A program made the position numbers and the translations under genes. From positions 28,442,984 through 28,506,983 of the forward strand of contig NC_092564.1 in NCBI RefSeq assembly GCF_037975245.1: a DNA stretch of 64,000 nucleotides. The letters run 5' to 3'. This DNA is from Apostichopus japonicus. Lineage: Eukaryota > Echinodermata > Holothuroidea > Aspidochirotida > Stichopodidae. Under the pieces are notes generated by a model, which worked only from the letters and a program-made list of their open reading frames with translations, made no database searches and had not been told where the DNA came from. Numbering within the stretch: position 1 is the first letter of the stretch; every line of letters starts with the position of its first letter. Below, one piece after another: positions 21,745 through 35,027 of this stretch.

Positions 21745-22105
21745 GAGATGATCCCACATCATGAGACACTCCTGCATCAGATGACTCCTAGATCAGAGGA
21801 CACTTCTTCATCAGGAGACACTCCCAGATCAGGCGTTGCTTGCATATCAGGAGACTCCTGCATCAGAGAACACTCCTACATCAGAGGACACTCCTGCGTT
21901 AGGAGATACTCCCACATGAGACACTCTTGCATCAGAGGACACTTCTTCATCAGGAGACACTCCCAGATCTGGAGTTGCTGGCATATCATGAGACACTCTG
22001 ACATCAGGAGACACTTTGAGATGAGGAGACAGTCCCAGATCAGAAAGCACTCTCAAGTCAGGAGACACTCCCAGAGCAGGAGATGTTCCTGTTCAGGAGG
22101 TATTC
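21745..22105. repeat. Degenerate short-period minisatellite (GAGACACTCC...ATCAG)
   Basis: Repeated words are GGAGACACTCCCAGATCAG, CTGCATCAG and CATCAGAGGACAC, at a period of about 15 bp organised in 30-bp doublets. It is translatable on both strands (a 152-codon frame on the plus strand) because the period is a multiple of three. The peptides are simple Ser/Arg/His repeats with no family resemblance. Confidence 0.85.
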
Positions 22106-22201
22106 CTAGTTGGGTGTTAGCAGAATTTTCATTTAACAAAATATGCAGATCTCAGCATAGGGGTGGTTCTCTGATTATAGAAAAACAGTAATTTATGCAT
22201 G

Positions 22202-22410
22202 CAGGCCCATAGCCAGGAATTCTGAGTTGGGGAGGGGTGGTGCTGACAAATTAAGGAGGGGCACAAATAATTTGAGGGTTGCAATATTGGAGTCCCATAA
22301 CTTGTGAAGTTTTCTGTACAGATGGTGGTTGCACAAGGTGGAGTACATTAGTCTCTCTTGATGGGGGGGGGGGTCTCGGCGTACCTTGCTCCAGCTTGAC
22401 TACGGGCCTG
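22202..22410. mobile_element. hAT-like MITE, 209 bp, with 8-bp target duplication
   Basis: Left end CAGGCCCATAGCCAGGA. The right end, reverse-complemented, is CAGGCCCGTAGTCAAGC. Flanks are TATGCATG (22194-22201) and AATGCATG (22411-22418), an 8-bp duplication with one mismatch. CAGG...-type termini plus an 8-bp duplication are typical of hAT elements. There is no coding capacity. The interior is GGGG-rich (DNA near 22362-22373). Confidence 0.85.
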
Positions 22411-22418
22411 AATGCATG

Positions 22419-25400
22419 ATATCTCTAAACTCGCAGTGCTATTCTGCCAAGAGTCAGCAATTCTTAGAGGGGTATTAGATAAATATTGAAAGTACATTTT
22501 GTAAAGTAACAAAAGGTTTTTCACAAATTGCTTTGTCTTATTTTTTATTTTATTTTTTTTGTCGTTACCCCCATTTTTCTTTTTTTGTTGTAAATATGCC
22601 AACCATGCTAAGAATGTAATTAAAAAACTTCTAGCTTTGTACAAATGTGATTAAAGAATGTTTTGCTTTTATCCATATATGAATCTTGTTCCTGTCTTTT
22701 CTCTTTTGGAGTTGTTTTTCTTCTTTAAGCTTGACATCAGTTTAGTGATATCAGGCAAAGGCTCAGTGAATGAATGGAAGTTTCCAAAGGTTGCGTCACC
22801 CATGGGGCCTTTCGGTGTACCTCTGGTAGCATTGACCACAAAACATTCTGAAATCATGAAAGTTTGACAACGCATAAAACGTATGCTACTTCTAACGTGC
22901 TTTCTATCCCCTTTTCCAGTAAAGTTCAGTACAAACTTGTTATTGGACTATTTAGACCTAATTTATGGTATACGTTAAGTATGCCTCGGAATACACCTTT
23001 CCTTTTGGGGAAGAGGGGGGGGGGGTGGAGTGGACCCTAGACCCCCCTACATGGTAAGTGGTTTCAACGACCAGCACCTTCCCATAAAATCCTTCGCCTC
23101 CAGCCTCCCTGTACAGGTTCAGTCCCTACCTTAATCAGTTGGGGAAATTCTGAATTTGACTCCCTTCCCACAACCTTTGAAAATCCTATTCACATCACAG
23201 TTGAATTGATATAAAGCAGTTCCTCTTGCAACCTGACCAAATATGAGAAATTTAATAGGACCCCACTTTCAATTAGTAGTAAATCCTCCACTGGGACCCT
23301 GGATGACCATGAAAGGCATCCTTATCAAATCTGAATATGATCTGAAAGGATGGTGATAAAATACTTCCCGATATAACATGACAAAAAACCACTCCCCATC
23401 CCCCCACCCCTTCCACACATACCCCTGTCTTCTAATACTCTTTAATTATTTCTTGGAACCTGTTTTGCTCTCCCTTAGTCTTTCAATGGGATAATATCAC
23501 AAATATGTAAAACAATTTCTCTTTCGATGAATATGCAATGCATAGTTGTATGAAATGTATTCAATCACGCAGGTTTTGTTTTCAAAAGTGACATTTATAA
23601 ACTTTTTTTCCAAATGGAATTAAAGTGTACAGTTTTAAATAAGAAATTATAAGAATCTATTCCTTAAACCATTAATGGGTCTTCTTTTTATTCGTGTAAC
23701 TAAATCTCACAACAAATCATCAAGAACAGTTATTAATAACAAAATCTTAGATTTTTTTTCTTCATATTTTATTGGAGAAATCAGTTCCCCTGGTTACACC
23801 GTCATCTAACCCCCTTCTCAACCACCCACCCACCCATCGATACTGTCCATCCCAAGGCAGCATGTTTCCTCGTGACACGCAACGTTATTTCCTTGGCGTA
23901 ATGCATGGAGCAGCTCTCAGCTTTAAGCATATTTCGAAGTTTTTCACAAAAGCGCTAGCATACCCACGTTGTATAAATGTCATTTCACGGCATCCGTAGT
24001 GACATCGTTTTTTCCGCCAAATTTCCTTTTCAATCAAGCTTTTATGCTGCTATTCAAAGTTATTTTTTAGAATGGTTGTAATAATGATAACATCTTAAGA
24101 CTTCTGAGTCGTATTTCTGTTTCCTGTGAAATCGTCTCGCTGAGATATTAATGGATGAATTTCCCGTACGTTTTCACGGTAGGCCCCTCCGTTCAAGGTC
24201 AATGGACGACTATAACATTAGGTCCAAAATATTCCGATTCTGGTCCCCGTTTGCCACTCTTACCGCGATAACTCCTCGCTACGTATCTACGGTGTCTTCT
24301 AACGGCATCATTATAAACAATGTTCTACACCATCGATCATGTCTTTGATGTCTTTCTTAAGTATTTTCTTAATACTTTTTCTACGATAAAAGTGAACCAC
24401 GGGAAAGAACCAATGGCCGTCGTGAACTCAACAACCTCAACCCCCCTCCTATAGCGATCAATTCGCTTTTGTTGAAAACAGTTACCGTTATTTTCTTATT
24501 CGTTCTTATTTGTTGCATATTATTATCATTTCATATGCGTCGAGCGCCCTCTTTTACAACTTCACTAAACTCACAGTGTCAGAGCTTTGACAAGTTCCGT
24601 CTGGCAACCGGAAAACTCGATTATTTTCACGTTTAGTCCTTAAAACGATCGTAAATTATCATTAATAAATTTTTATGGAATGATTACCATATTTTCCCCT
24701 TTATGGGGGGATAAAGAACAAATGCTTAGTACAGGGGAGTGAGGGGGTGAGGTTGGGGAGTATGACCTATAACCGACTATCATCAACGTACGAAAGAGCC
24801 TGATACCTTGGGATACACTACACTTTGCTCTACTCTAGCTTGGTTACAGATTCCTTACTTTGTTCGCCCGATATAGCAAACTGTAGAGCCACTCTTAGCG
24901 ACCTTGCAACATTGTGAGGTGGACCGCGGATTGCAAATTCGGCAATGACTATATAACGCGAATCGGAAAGTCGGTAATTACTGCCACGGTGAGATTCGTA
25001 CAACACGGCAGCATACAGAAACGATGTACTCAAAGCCGATGCCAAAGTGAACGAATCAGGTCACTCATCAGGGGTCTGTGCAAGCTATACGTTCTTTAAT
25101 ACCGCCCTTACACTTTTCGGGAATCGTTTCATGCTGCGGGTTTTAGTTATCTCCCCTCTCTCTCTAGTTCCCTCTTTCTTTTTCTTTATTTAGAGGGTGT
25201 TTTTACGATTAAAAACTATTGTTCATTTTCGGATGATTAAAAACAGACAGTGGGAGGGCCATGTTTTCTTCACTGGTTATTTTTTGATAACAGAAAATTA
25301 CCCGCTAAAGGTATACAGGCCTTTACCGGTAAAAACATATGAATTAATAAAGGGGTTCAAAGTCTGCATACAGCGTTCGTCAAAGATATACGATTTTTAA

Positions 25401-27449
25401 TTGCAGCCTTCAATGAATATCGCCAAGTGTTGTTTGTGAGTTTATCTCATTATTACCAGCATGATCGAGAAATTCATTAAAGTTCAGTTACAATGGTGAA
25501 TTAACAGTCGAGACACCATTAGGGCGTGTGAAAAATGTTATGTTTGGAAACCAGTATTACATTTTAAAATAAAGACATTTTGTTTTTGGTCGATTGGCTC
25601 CAATCGATTTACCAAACCTATATCGAATCATATATCACGCAAAATAGTATAGGCTGCTCCAAAATGGATTAACTATTGGGACAGCCTCGAAGGTTTTCAA
25701 CTTTTCACTCAATCATGCATGCTTAAATTAATTCATGAGTATTGTCTTTGGTTGTTCCAAATTATTGTTATAATCACGTAGATAATTCAAATGTTAAATT
25801 GCATAGCCATCAAATTGCAAATTGCATAGCCATCTGATGACCACGAACGCATCAAATTTTAAGTAATTGCGACCTTTTGCAATTAAGCCAAGCAGCAGCG
25901 GTTTTATAGGATTTTCTTCGAATATAATTAGGCTATATATACTGACCATATTCAACGCACAACCGCCGCTTAAAGTTGCTGGTTGAGTCCATTGTAGCAA
26001 GCGAGAAAGGATGGCCAGCTCGGGTCCGCGGCAACAAGTACTATATTTAGCAGGCTAATCAAAATAATGTGACGGTAGCTATAACAAGTATACCAAATTA
26101 TACTTAAAGGTCACCAACTGCGCATTTCGCTTTACATTAGCAAACTAAAAACTATAGGCCTACTTGAAGTAAACAGAACTGTTTTCCCACAGGGTCACAT
26201 TCCGAAATATTTCTCGACAACGGAAATATATTCTATCATAAAATTCCTCGGCGAGTAAAGATGCCCCATTCTTTAGTAAGAAGTAGAATATGGTTTCATT
26301 GATGTATTTGTAGCATATCTTCTATAGATAATACAGACCACATTTAATTTTTGGATTTTTCTTTCTATCGATGCCTGTCGTCAAACTTTGTTTATTTTCC
26401 TTTATTGGATACGTAGAATTATCAAATATTGTGTTAAGTGTACAAATATAGATAGTTATATCTTAATAGTTGATTATAAGTTGTTCTTTGTCATTATGTC
26501 TATATGCGAAAAGAAACTTGAAAGGATTACTTTTATGCACAACATTTTGATAGTTCTGAAGGGACTTTCAAGCTGATTTACTGCCATATATCTTATGTTA
26601 GACGAACATGAGGAAGCTTCCTAACACTGACTGTATTGGCGAGTCCGTTCTAGTCTCAATCTCAATGTTGTGCGCGTGGTCATTTGAAAACATGACGCGA
26701 TATGAGAAAGTATTTCGAGGTTCATTAAATATTCTCAATAACTTGAACGTTTCTCTTTTCTGCAAATATTGTTCTCGTTACTGAAAGCTTCTCTGCAACT
26801 TTCTTCTCGTCTCCGCAACTGTTTTTCTCGCTACTGTACGTACGAGAAGACAAAACAGAGTTGCAGAAAACGAGATACTTTTGTTTCTTAGCATGGCCGC
26901 CTTAATCTTCCGTAGAATGCAGACAGCTGAATCGGTTTTCATATTCACTCAGATGCTGTTGTACTATGTGTATGTGAGAATATATACTTTATTTGGTTCG
27001 ATAATTAAAATTGAATTTTTAAATAAGGAGAGTAAGAGGTCTATTTTGGCTTCAAGGTTAGATATACGTCGTGTATTGACGAAGAATGTTTTAAATCAAA
27101 CCATTAATCAGCCGCTAGTTAAGATTTAATTCATAGCAATACAATCTTGGAGAGTCATTTAGCTATGAATCAAATCTAATGTTGAGTAAAATATCTTACT
27201 CCATTTGGTAGATATCACAGATGTAACGTTCCTTCACATGTAGGCATACACAAGGCCGAATACTTGTTCCAGTCTAAATATGACATCATCGATCAACATT
27301 CAACGAGAAAACGAAAGTTTCAGATCATTTTATATAGTGACATTATGACATAACATGCATGTTTTACAAAAGAACATCTCTCAGACACAAACTTTTAGAC
27401 TGAAGGATATCTCCCAAACGTAACAAGATTTCTTTTAAACCGTTGTAGG
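22419..27449. other. Intergenic, no recognised gene
   Basis: Mixed AT-rich sequence with poly-G runs near 23016-23028 and T-rich tracts. The open frames at 23772-23999, 24151-24348 and 24914-25099 show no known domain or convincing splice pattern. The stretch 24150-25100 is somewhat richer in CpG than its surroundings, but I cannot assign a function. Confidence 0.55.
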
Positions 27450-28450
27450 TAAATCCAAATTTTGTAAGTGGAAATGCGCCTAGGTGTGAAGCGAAGTGAA
27501 GGTGAAAACTGCGCATGCGTGGTAAGGGAAACAATATTTAGAGTGGTATGTCGATATGTGTGTGAATGTCAAAGGTCAAAAAGTGCCGGTTCGTCGTCCG
27601 TAGACAACAAGTTTGTAACTGCACTAACTGTAACTAACAATACAACATTACCATGAAAATGTGAAACCATTTGCGCAATATGTGTGACAGGAGGCTGCAA
27701 GTTATTATGAAACCGCATCGTTAATAAATTCATGGGATTTTTTTGCTCATCGTTCGTTACGAACAGGTTTGTTTCGTAGGCATACGACGTAGGCCAAGCT
27801 AAGGCTAGGACTAGGTAAGGTCTAGGCTAAGTCTCTTATGTTAGGCTATCGTCTGAATTTAGATTACGAGGCCTAGGCTAAAGTATATAGTTTATGTAAA
27901 TGCGTTAAGGTTAATAGTAGGCCAAGTAAACCTTATTTAGATTGGATCTTGTTCGATTGACAAGTAGCTTTGTCCAGGACTAACGTTATGCCTGCATAGG
28001 CCTCTTCTCTAGGCTAGATTAATTCTAACCTAACTCGAACGTACGGTAGTAACCTGTCTAGGCCTAACAAGTTAGCCTAGGCCTAATGATCGATTGATAT
28101 AAGAACTGGTATAGCCTACGCAGGCTACAGCTTTAACGTTGGTAGGCCTAATTCGTTAGGTCTTTAACAAAATCTCCATACAACTATGCTGATACTCAAG
28201 CCAAGGGTCTGAACATGACTGATTCACAAATAAAAGGCAGCCAATAAAAAAATGTATTCTTTTAGTTTTAAAACTGGAAGCTGCTAAAAGTAGGCCTAGT
28301 CTGGAGAGAAGAGAGATTCTGATCCTTAGACAACAAAATTGATGTTGCCAAATATCAGTTAGGAATATTATGTTAATTCTCAGAACTGGCAATAACGTCT
28401 TAAACAATGGATGCTAGGCCTAGCCTAGGCCTATCTTGTTTAGGGGACAA
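27450..28450. promoter_or_regulatory. Promoter-like patch: NRF1/P3A2-type site and TAGGCCTA-rich DNA
   Basis: TGCGCATGCGTG at about 27510-27521 is one base off the NRF1 palindrome; sea urchin P3A2 is the NRF1 relative that binds TGCGCA-type sites. From 27775 to 28435 the words TAGGCCTA, TAGGCTA and CCTAGGC recur many times on both strands. Combined with raised CpG content, this resembles a transcription start region, but I can identify no coding exon. A short open frame at 27468-27656 is unassigned. The alternative is a simple low-complexity patch. Confidence 0.3.
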
Positions 28451-29767
28451 TTATTTGGTACCGTCAAAATTTGGGTACACGTAATTAATGTTTTCCCCCA
28501 ACTTTTGAATGTGACATAAATAATGTTGACCATATTTTCCTTCAGCAAATCAATATTTTGACTTTGCAAATTTGACCAATATCTAAATTAATTATTATTT
28601 TCTGTTTAACATCAAGTCAAGTTTCAGGAATGTATGGCTCGATTCTGAGGGACGGGGAGGGGGGGGGGAGCGGGCTGGTGGGTTGTGGCTCCGTCCCCAT
28701 GGAATATTCTAGGGAGGGTGGAATTTTAAGAGCCTCTCAGTGTTTAAGTGGTTCTTTGTGGCAAAGGATGATATGATAGATGCATTGAAAGGTAAAGCAA
28801 AAATTTGAGGATATTGTGTGATATGATGTGTCAAATTCAGTGTCCATGAAAGTTACACCACACCATGTTGCCTAGCAACAGCTGTCTGGATATCCTCCAA
28901 ATATGTTGTGTTTCTATGGATTTGTGCACTTGCCATGTCACACATATTTGGTGGGTAAATTTACTCTATTTGTGTAGTTTGAAAGACAAAATTATTTTTA
29001 TGTCCTTTTAATGTCTCATGTTGAGTAATTTTATTCAACCAAATGTTCTTATAATGAAGTCATCAATCTGTTATTGGAAGAATAACATACAATTGTCAGG
29101 AATTGTCATATGAAAACCATACCAGCCAATCAGAGGCAATTAGATAATAATAATGGATAGAAAGGGGTTGTTAAATATTCCTTGTATTTTATCTATTTTA
29201 TTTGTTATTATTGTAAATATCCTGGGTTTATTTATCAATACTGGAAACAAATAAATTGAAATGAACCATTATTCTATTTATATATGTACTGTATCAAGGA
29301 CCTAGTTACTATCTTCTAGTTCATATAATTATGTAACAAGAACCAGCAGAAGTCATCATTCCAAAGAATGCAGTTAACAAATTCATGGTAAGTGACATAT
29401 TTTATAGAAACTGAGTGCACTTTATATTAGAACGCTACAAACTTTACCATAGAAGTATTGTTTTATGACTGGATGTGATTCTATTGCCCGCTTATAGAAG
29501 CTACTGTATGCTAAATAATTGTAGCAACTGCAATACCCCTTACAAAGGCTTTGATCACAATTCTTTGTTTTGAACTTTGAATTCAAAATTTGATAACACG
29601 AAGTGCTTTCAAGTGTTGTTACAGGGGTAACAGGTGACAGGGCACTCAACTGTACCTAATAAACTTTATATTTTTAACATATAATAACCTATATTTTGAA
29701 CATATTTTGAACTATATTTTGAGATCTATTTCCAGTAAAACTCATGCATAAACTATACCAGCTTCTC
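28451..29767. other. Intergenic, no recognised gene
   Basis: AT-rich, with a poly-G run at about 28658-28669. No exon, RNA gene or transposon end was recognised. Confidence 0.6.
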
Positions 29768-31735
29768 TCCGTTCATTCATGCTTTACGCCATATTCGTCA
29801 ATTCTGTAAGGCATGTTCATCCATGCTATATGCCATATTCGTCCATTCTGTAGGGCATGTTATTCCATACTGTATGCCATGTTCTTCCATCTTGAAGGCA
29901 TGTTTATCCATGCTGTTTGCCATATTCATCCATTCTGTAAAGCATGTTTATCCATGCTTTATGCCATATTCATCCATTCTGTAAGGCATGTTCATCCATG
30001 CTGTATACCATATTCATCCATCTGTAAGGCATGTTCATCCATGCTGTATGCCATATTCGTCCATCTTTAAGGCATGTTCATCCATGCTTTATGCCATATT
30101 CATCCATTCTGTAAGGCATGTTCATCCATGCTTTATGCCATATTCGTCGATTCTGTAAGGCATGTTCAACCATGCTGTATGCCATATTCGTGCTGTAAGG
30201 CATGTTCATCCATGCTGTATGCCATATCCGTCCATCTTTAAGGCATGTTCATCCATGCTTTATGCCATATTCGTCCATTCTGTAAAGCATGTTTATCCAT
30301 GCTTTATGCCATATTCGTCCATTCTGTAAGGCATGTTCATCCATGCTGTATGCCATGTTCTTCCATCTTGAAGGCATGTTTATCCATGCTGTTTGCCATA
30401 TTCATCCACTTTGTAAAGCATGTTTATCCATGCTTTATGCTGTATTCGTCCATTCTTTAAGGCATGTTCATCCATGCTTTATACCATATTCGTCCATCTG
30501 TAAGGCATGTTCATCCATGCTGTATGCCATATTCGTCCATCTTTAAGGCATGTTCATCCATGCTTTATGCCATATTCGTCCATTCTGTAAGGCATGTTCA
30601 TCCATGCTTTATGCCATATTCGTCGATTCTGTAAGGCATGTTCATCCATGCTGTATGCCATATTCGTGCTGTAAGGCATGTTCATCCATGCTGTATGCCA
30701 TATCCGTCCATCTTTAAGGCATGTTCATCCATGCTTTATGCCATATTCGTCCATTCTGTAAGGCATGTTCATCCATGCTTTATGCCATATTCGTCCATTC
30801 TGTAAGGCATGTTCATCCATGCTGTATGCCATATTCATCCATTCTGTAAGGCATGTTCATCCATGCTTTATGCCATATTCGTCGATTCTGTAAGGCATGT
30901 CCAACCATGCTGTATGCCATATTCGTGCTGTAAGGCATGTTCATCCATGCTGTATGCCATATCCGTCCATCTTTAAGGCATGTTCATCCATACTTTATGC
31001 CATATTCGTCCATTCTGTAAGGCATGTTCATCCATGCTGTATGCCATATTCATCCATTCTGTAAGGCATGTTCATCCATGCTTTATGCCATATTCGTCGA
31101 TTCTGTAAGGCATGTTCAACCATGCTGTATGCCATATTCGTGCTGTAAGGCATGTTCATCCATGCTGTATGCCATATCCGTCCATCTTTAAGGCATGTTC
31201 ATCCATACTTTATGCCATATTCGTCCATCTGTAAGGCATGTTCATCCATGCTGTATGCCATATTCGTCCATTCTGTAAGGCATGTTTATCCATGCTTTAT
31301 GCCATATTCGTCCATTCTGTAAGGCATGTTCTTCCATGCTTTATGCCATATTCGTCGATTCTGTAAGGCATGTTCATCCATGCTGTATGCCATATTCGTG
31401 CTGTAAGGCATGTTCATCCATGCTGTATGCCATATCCGTCCATCTTGAAGGCATGTTCATCCATGCTTTATGCCATATTCGTCCATTCTGTAAGGCATGT
31501 TCATCCATGCTTTATGCCATATTCGTCCATTCTGTAAGGCATGTTCATCCATGCTGTATGCCATATTCGTCCATCTGTAAGGCATGTTCATCCATGCTGT
31601 ATGCCATATTCGTCTTTTTTGTATTAAAGGCATGTTCATCCATATAGTAAAACATTCTGATCTGTATTGCATGCCATGTTCATACATTCTGTATGGCATG
31701 TTCATTGGTACTGCATGCTATGTTCATCCATGTAA
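29768..31735. repeat. About 44-bp minisatellite, some 44 units, with higher-order structure
   Basis: The consensus unit is GGCATGTTCATCCATGCTGT, ATGCCATATTCGTCCATTCT, GTAA. Variants include CTTTAT versus CTGTAT, CATCTTTAA and CATCTGTAA. A marker unit with CCATATTCGTGCTGTAAGGC appears five times (near 30183, 30658, 30919, 31132 and 31390), separated by about 11, 6, 5 and 6 units, so multi-unit blocks were duplicated. Both ends decay. The unit is not a multiple of three, but it has open frames in several registers that read like FIHALCHIRPFCKACSSMLY; these are repeat by-products. Confidence 0.95.
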
Positions 31736-32372
31736 TTTAGGTTTTGTACCTCTCTGCACAGTATTAGTATAAAGACCCGCACTTGCAAAACTGAAGACCA
31801 AAACAGAAACCTTCCAATGGTTTACATGATGTTACCTCATCATTTCATAAGATATCTTTCACAACCATCAATGTTGAATTATTTTAACTGTAAATGTATT
31901 TTACAATCAACTTACTGTACTTTTAACTCATCGCAATGCAAACTGATAGCTGAATTAAAGTGGCACAAACTTCATTGCAATTATTGAAACTTTTTAGTGA
32001 TAAGATCGCCGGCAGACTGAAAATATCGGTAATATATCTGTCAAAGTGTTTACTAATTAATGCGATCGCTTTGTCGGCTTTCATAGAAAAAAGGGGGAAA
32101 GGGGGAAATAGTAAAAATAACCACAGAATTTTCACAGAGTATATGTTAAATTAGTATTTTTCTTTGTGGTGGATTGCATTTGTCAACAGTTAGTGTCAAA
32201 TTATATTTATGAATGAACACGATCCTGAGGCCAGCGTCCATGTCATCAATGTATAACGGAACCGACTGAAGATATTAAATAATACGAAATTGCAGATCAT
32301 TGACTCACTCATATCGTGGTACAGAGGTTCTCATGTATTTTTTAGGAGGGCCCAGAGAAAAAAGTATCAGTT
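31736..32372. other. Intergenic, no recognised gene
   Basis: Spacer between the large minisatellite and the transposon at 32373. Nothing recognisable was seen. Confidence 0.6.
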
Positions 32373-32479
32373 CACTCAAAAAAATGAAGTGTTAAATTTG
32401 AATCGTAAAGTGTTGAATTTAACACCCCACCCTGTTTGGATTAGGGACAACACCCACCGGGTTAAATTAACACTTCAGA

Positions 32480-32860
32480 AGTGTAACATAATATAACACT
32501 TTGCGAGTGTTGCCTTAACAACACCCATACAAGTGTCAAAATAACACTTCCTGGTGTTGAAGGTACACTACAGGGAGTAAAATTAACACAATAAAGTGTT
32601 CATTTGTTAAAACTTCTGGGTGTCAACATGACACTTCAGGAAGTAAAATTAACACCATAAAGTGTACATTTGTTAGCACTTCTGGGTGTCAAAATTGCAC
32701 TTCAGGGAGTATAATTAACACTCTAGTGCACATTTTTTGGCCTTCTGGGTGTCAAAGTTCTGCTTCAGTGAGTAGAATTACCACCATATAGTGTTCATTT
32801 GTCATCTGTGTCAAGATGATACTTAATGGACTATCAACACACAATAGTGCTCTCTCGTTT
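32480..32860. repeat. Subterminal tandem repeat of the transposon (about 75-bp units)
   Basis: Four to five degenerate units contain ACTTCAGGGAGTAAAATTAAC, ATAAAGTGT.CATTTGTTA and CTTCTGGGTGTC. They lie just inside the left terminus and repeat the AGTGT/ACACT words of the inverted repeat. Subterminal arrays of this kind often bind the transposase; that role is inferred. Confidence 0.75.
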
Positions 32861-33289
32861 ATACTTCTGGATGTATATTTAACTGTTGGTTTGTAAAGTT
32901 TTAAATGTTTATTATGTAACGCAAATACAATACTGTTATGTAAAATTTTGCCAGAAAAGTTTACATCACACCCGTTTAGTAAATATTTTATACAGGTTTA
33001 GGTTAATTATTACCTAGTAATTAGGTAAACAATATGGATGCATGTTTGAATCGCTCACAGCAGAAAGTTACATTTAAGAAAGAGCAAAAAGCAATGACAA
33101 CACAAACAATTCAGAATGTGGGATTTTCAGCAATTAAACACCCTACTACCTTCCTATTCCAGAGGTCCATTTATTTTATCCCATTAAATGTAAAACGAAC
33201 AATTTAGGCTATAAAAGTATTGTCTTGTGGAATTAAGTCAACTTAAAAGTGCCAACATTTTCAAATGCTACAGTTCAGTTACTTGGTCT

Positions 33290-33790
33290 TTATTTTTTTG
33301 CACATGCCTTTTGGTTCTAGATTAAAGACAAAGAAACAACTCTTCCCAAAGTCAATTTCAGATAAGCAACAACTTTAGAAAAATTCTGATCGATGGGATG
33401 AGAAAACATTGAGTGCTGTGTATGATGACTGCTACACTACAGTGACTATGTCTTTGTTGTTGGCAAATGCCTTTTGGTATTCCAGATTAAACGCAAGAAA
33501 CAACTCTTCCCAAAGTCAATTTCAAATAAGCAACAACTTTAGATATATGCTGATCCGTGGGATGAGAAAACGTGGAGTACTGTCTATGATGACTGCTACA
33601 CTGCAGATACTTTGTCTTTGTTGTTGGCTCGTGCCTTTGGTATTCCAAATTAAACACAAAGAAAAAAACTCTTCCCAAAGACAATTCCAAATAAGCAGCA
33701 ACTTTACATACATTCTGATCCGTGAGATGAGGAAACATGGAGTTCTGTTTACGACAACTGGTAAACTGCAGTAACTTTGTCTTTTTTTGT
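33290..33790 (-). repeat. Three 165-bp tandem copies of an exon-like segment inside the transposon
   Basis: TCTTCCCAAAG occurs at 33341, 33505 and 33670, with the surrounding about 165 bp repeated. On the minus strand each copy reads similarly to YLELSLGRVFFFVFNLEYQR, with hydrophobic KVVAYLKL motifs. The preceding frame (33830-34105) contains IDVCFKLFFVLNLNYTKLQV, which is like a diverged version of the same unit. Stop codons and frame changes separate the copies, so the coding region appears broken. Confidence 0.6.
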
Positions 33791-33829
33791 CGGCACGGTG
33801 AGCATAAAAATCTCGAATCTGGTTGCGTT

Positions 33830-34105
33830 TCACACCACCAGGCAACTTGTAGACAACTTTTTGGAAAAATTCCCAGGCACCGAGACTTGCAATTTGGTAT
33901 AATTCAGATTTAACACGAAGAATAATTTGAAGCAAACATCAATGGCTTCATAAATGTCCTCTGGGGTAGGGCATGTCTCTGGATGATCACAAATGACTGC
34001 TTGGGGTGTATTTTGCTTCCTCCAAGAAGTAACACATATTGCTGAGGTCTTTCTGAAATCTTTTGCAAATAGAATTCCAAGTTGATGCTTCCTAAGTAAC
34101 AACAA
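33830..34105 (-). pseudogene. Transposon-encoded protein fragment (family not recognised)
   Basis: A 91-residue frame containing CDHPETCPTPEDIYEAIDVC and then FKLFFVLNLNYTKLQV. Composition is protein-like (DHPETCPTPEDIYEAID looks like a real acidic, Pro-containing loop). It is not a known catalytic motif. It overlaps other frames and lacks its neighbours, so it is treated as a remnant of the element's gene. Confidence 0.4.
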
Positions 34106-35027
34106 AGAAAAGAAAAGAAAATTCCCATCATAATGAAGTTGTGTTAAAACCTTCTTGGAGCATAAGCAGTTTTTTACATGTACCCCTCACAAAACATGAA
34201 CATTCCTTAAAAAAATGCACACAATTTAATCAGTTGTGATTCTAACTTCTTCAAGTACGTTTGAATCTAGAAAGCCAGATGGCCTATAGTGATTACTTGT
34301 CAAAACAGGAACTTGCATTAAACTTTCATCAGACAAGGTAGGCAACTTTTATAACCAATGCATCATGTTAACATTAATGCTTAAAACAATGCTCACTCCC
34401 ACTGTATGCAATTGTGTAGATTGATATGAATTATAACAGCTAGATCACTTCCATAAGATAGCTAAATTATAGTTGGGCCTAGGTCTAAAAGTATCACCAA
34501 TCCACATCAGCTTCGGCCTACTTGCTACAACTTACAAGCTAAAATGGCAATTAGTGGTAATTATATATTGCATTACATGAATATATGTTTATCCCTTATT
34601 GAACATAGTACCAGCGTAACTATAGGCCCATGCCCGATGCTATTTAAAATGCATTGTCTTGAAATAGCCTAAGTATACCCTACTAATACTAGGCCTAGAA
34701 GTAGTACTAATTAAAAAAGTGACTCACAGGGTATACGAAGTTACGGTTAACGCACAAAAAGGAATAGAATGCACTAGATTACAATAAAGGCCTAGACCAA
34801 AGTCCTCCGTCCGTCCGAAGGCAATTCCGTTTAATGTTTACTTGTATGTAGGCTACACTGATTCGTTGACAATTATCAGTTGACTATGACAAACAGCAGC
34901 TAGCCTATTATATTAACTTATAGTATGACTTTAACGTTAGGTCTACGTAACGCAAGCGATTCAAATGCATTCGTCTATCCAGCTTAGTCGTGGGTCTCTA
35001 AGCATATCTCGTTCTTGTCACGTACAC

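Noticed and set aside
21733-22191. A 152-codon Ser/Arg/His-rich open frame
   Set aside because: It is explained by a 15/30-bp repeat, divisible by three, that is open on both strands. No start context, domain or splice support.
29813-31772. Repeat protein with units like CHIRPFCKACSSMLYA on the plus strand and a matching minus-strand frame
   Set aside because: The 44-bp unit keeps several frames open by chance, frames switch at indels, and both strands look equally coding.
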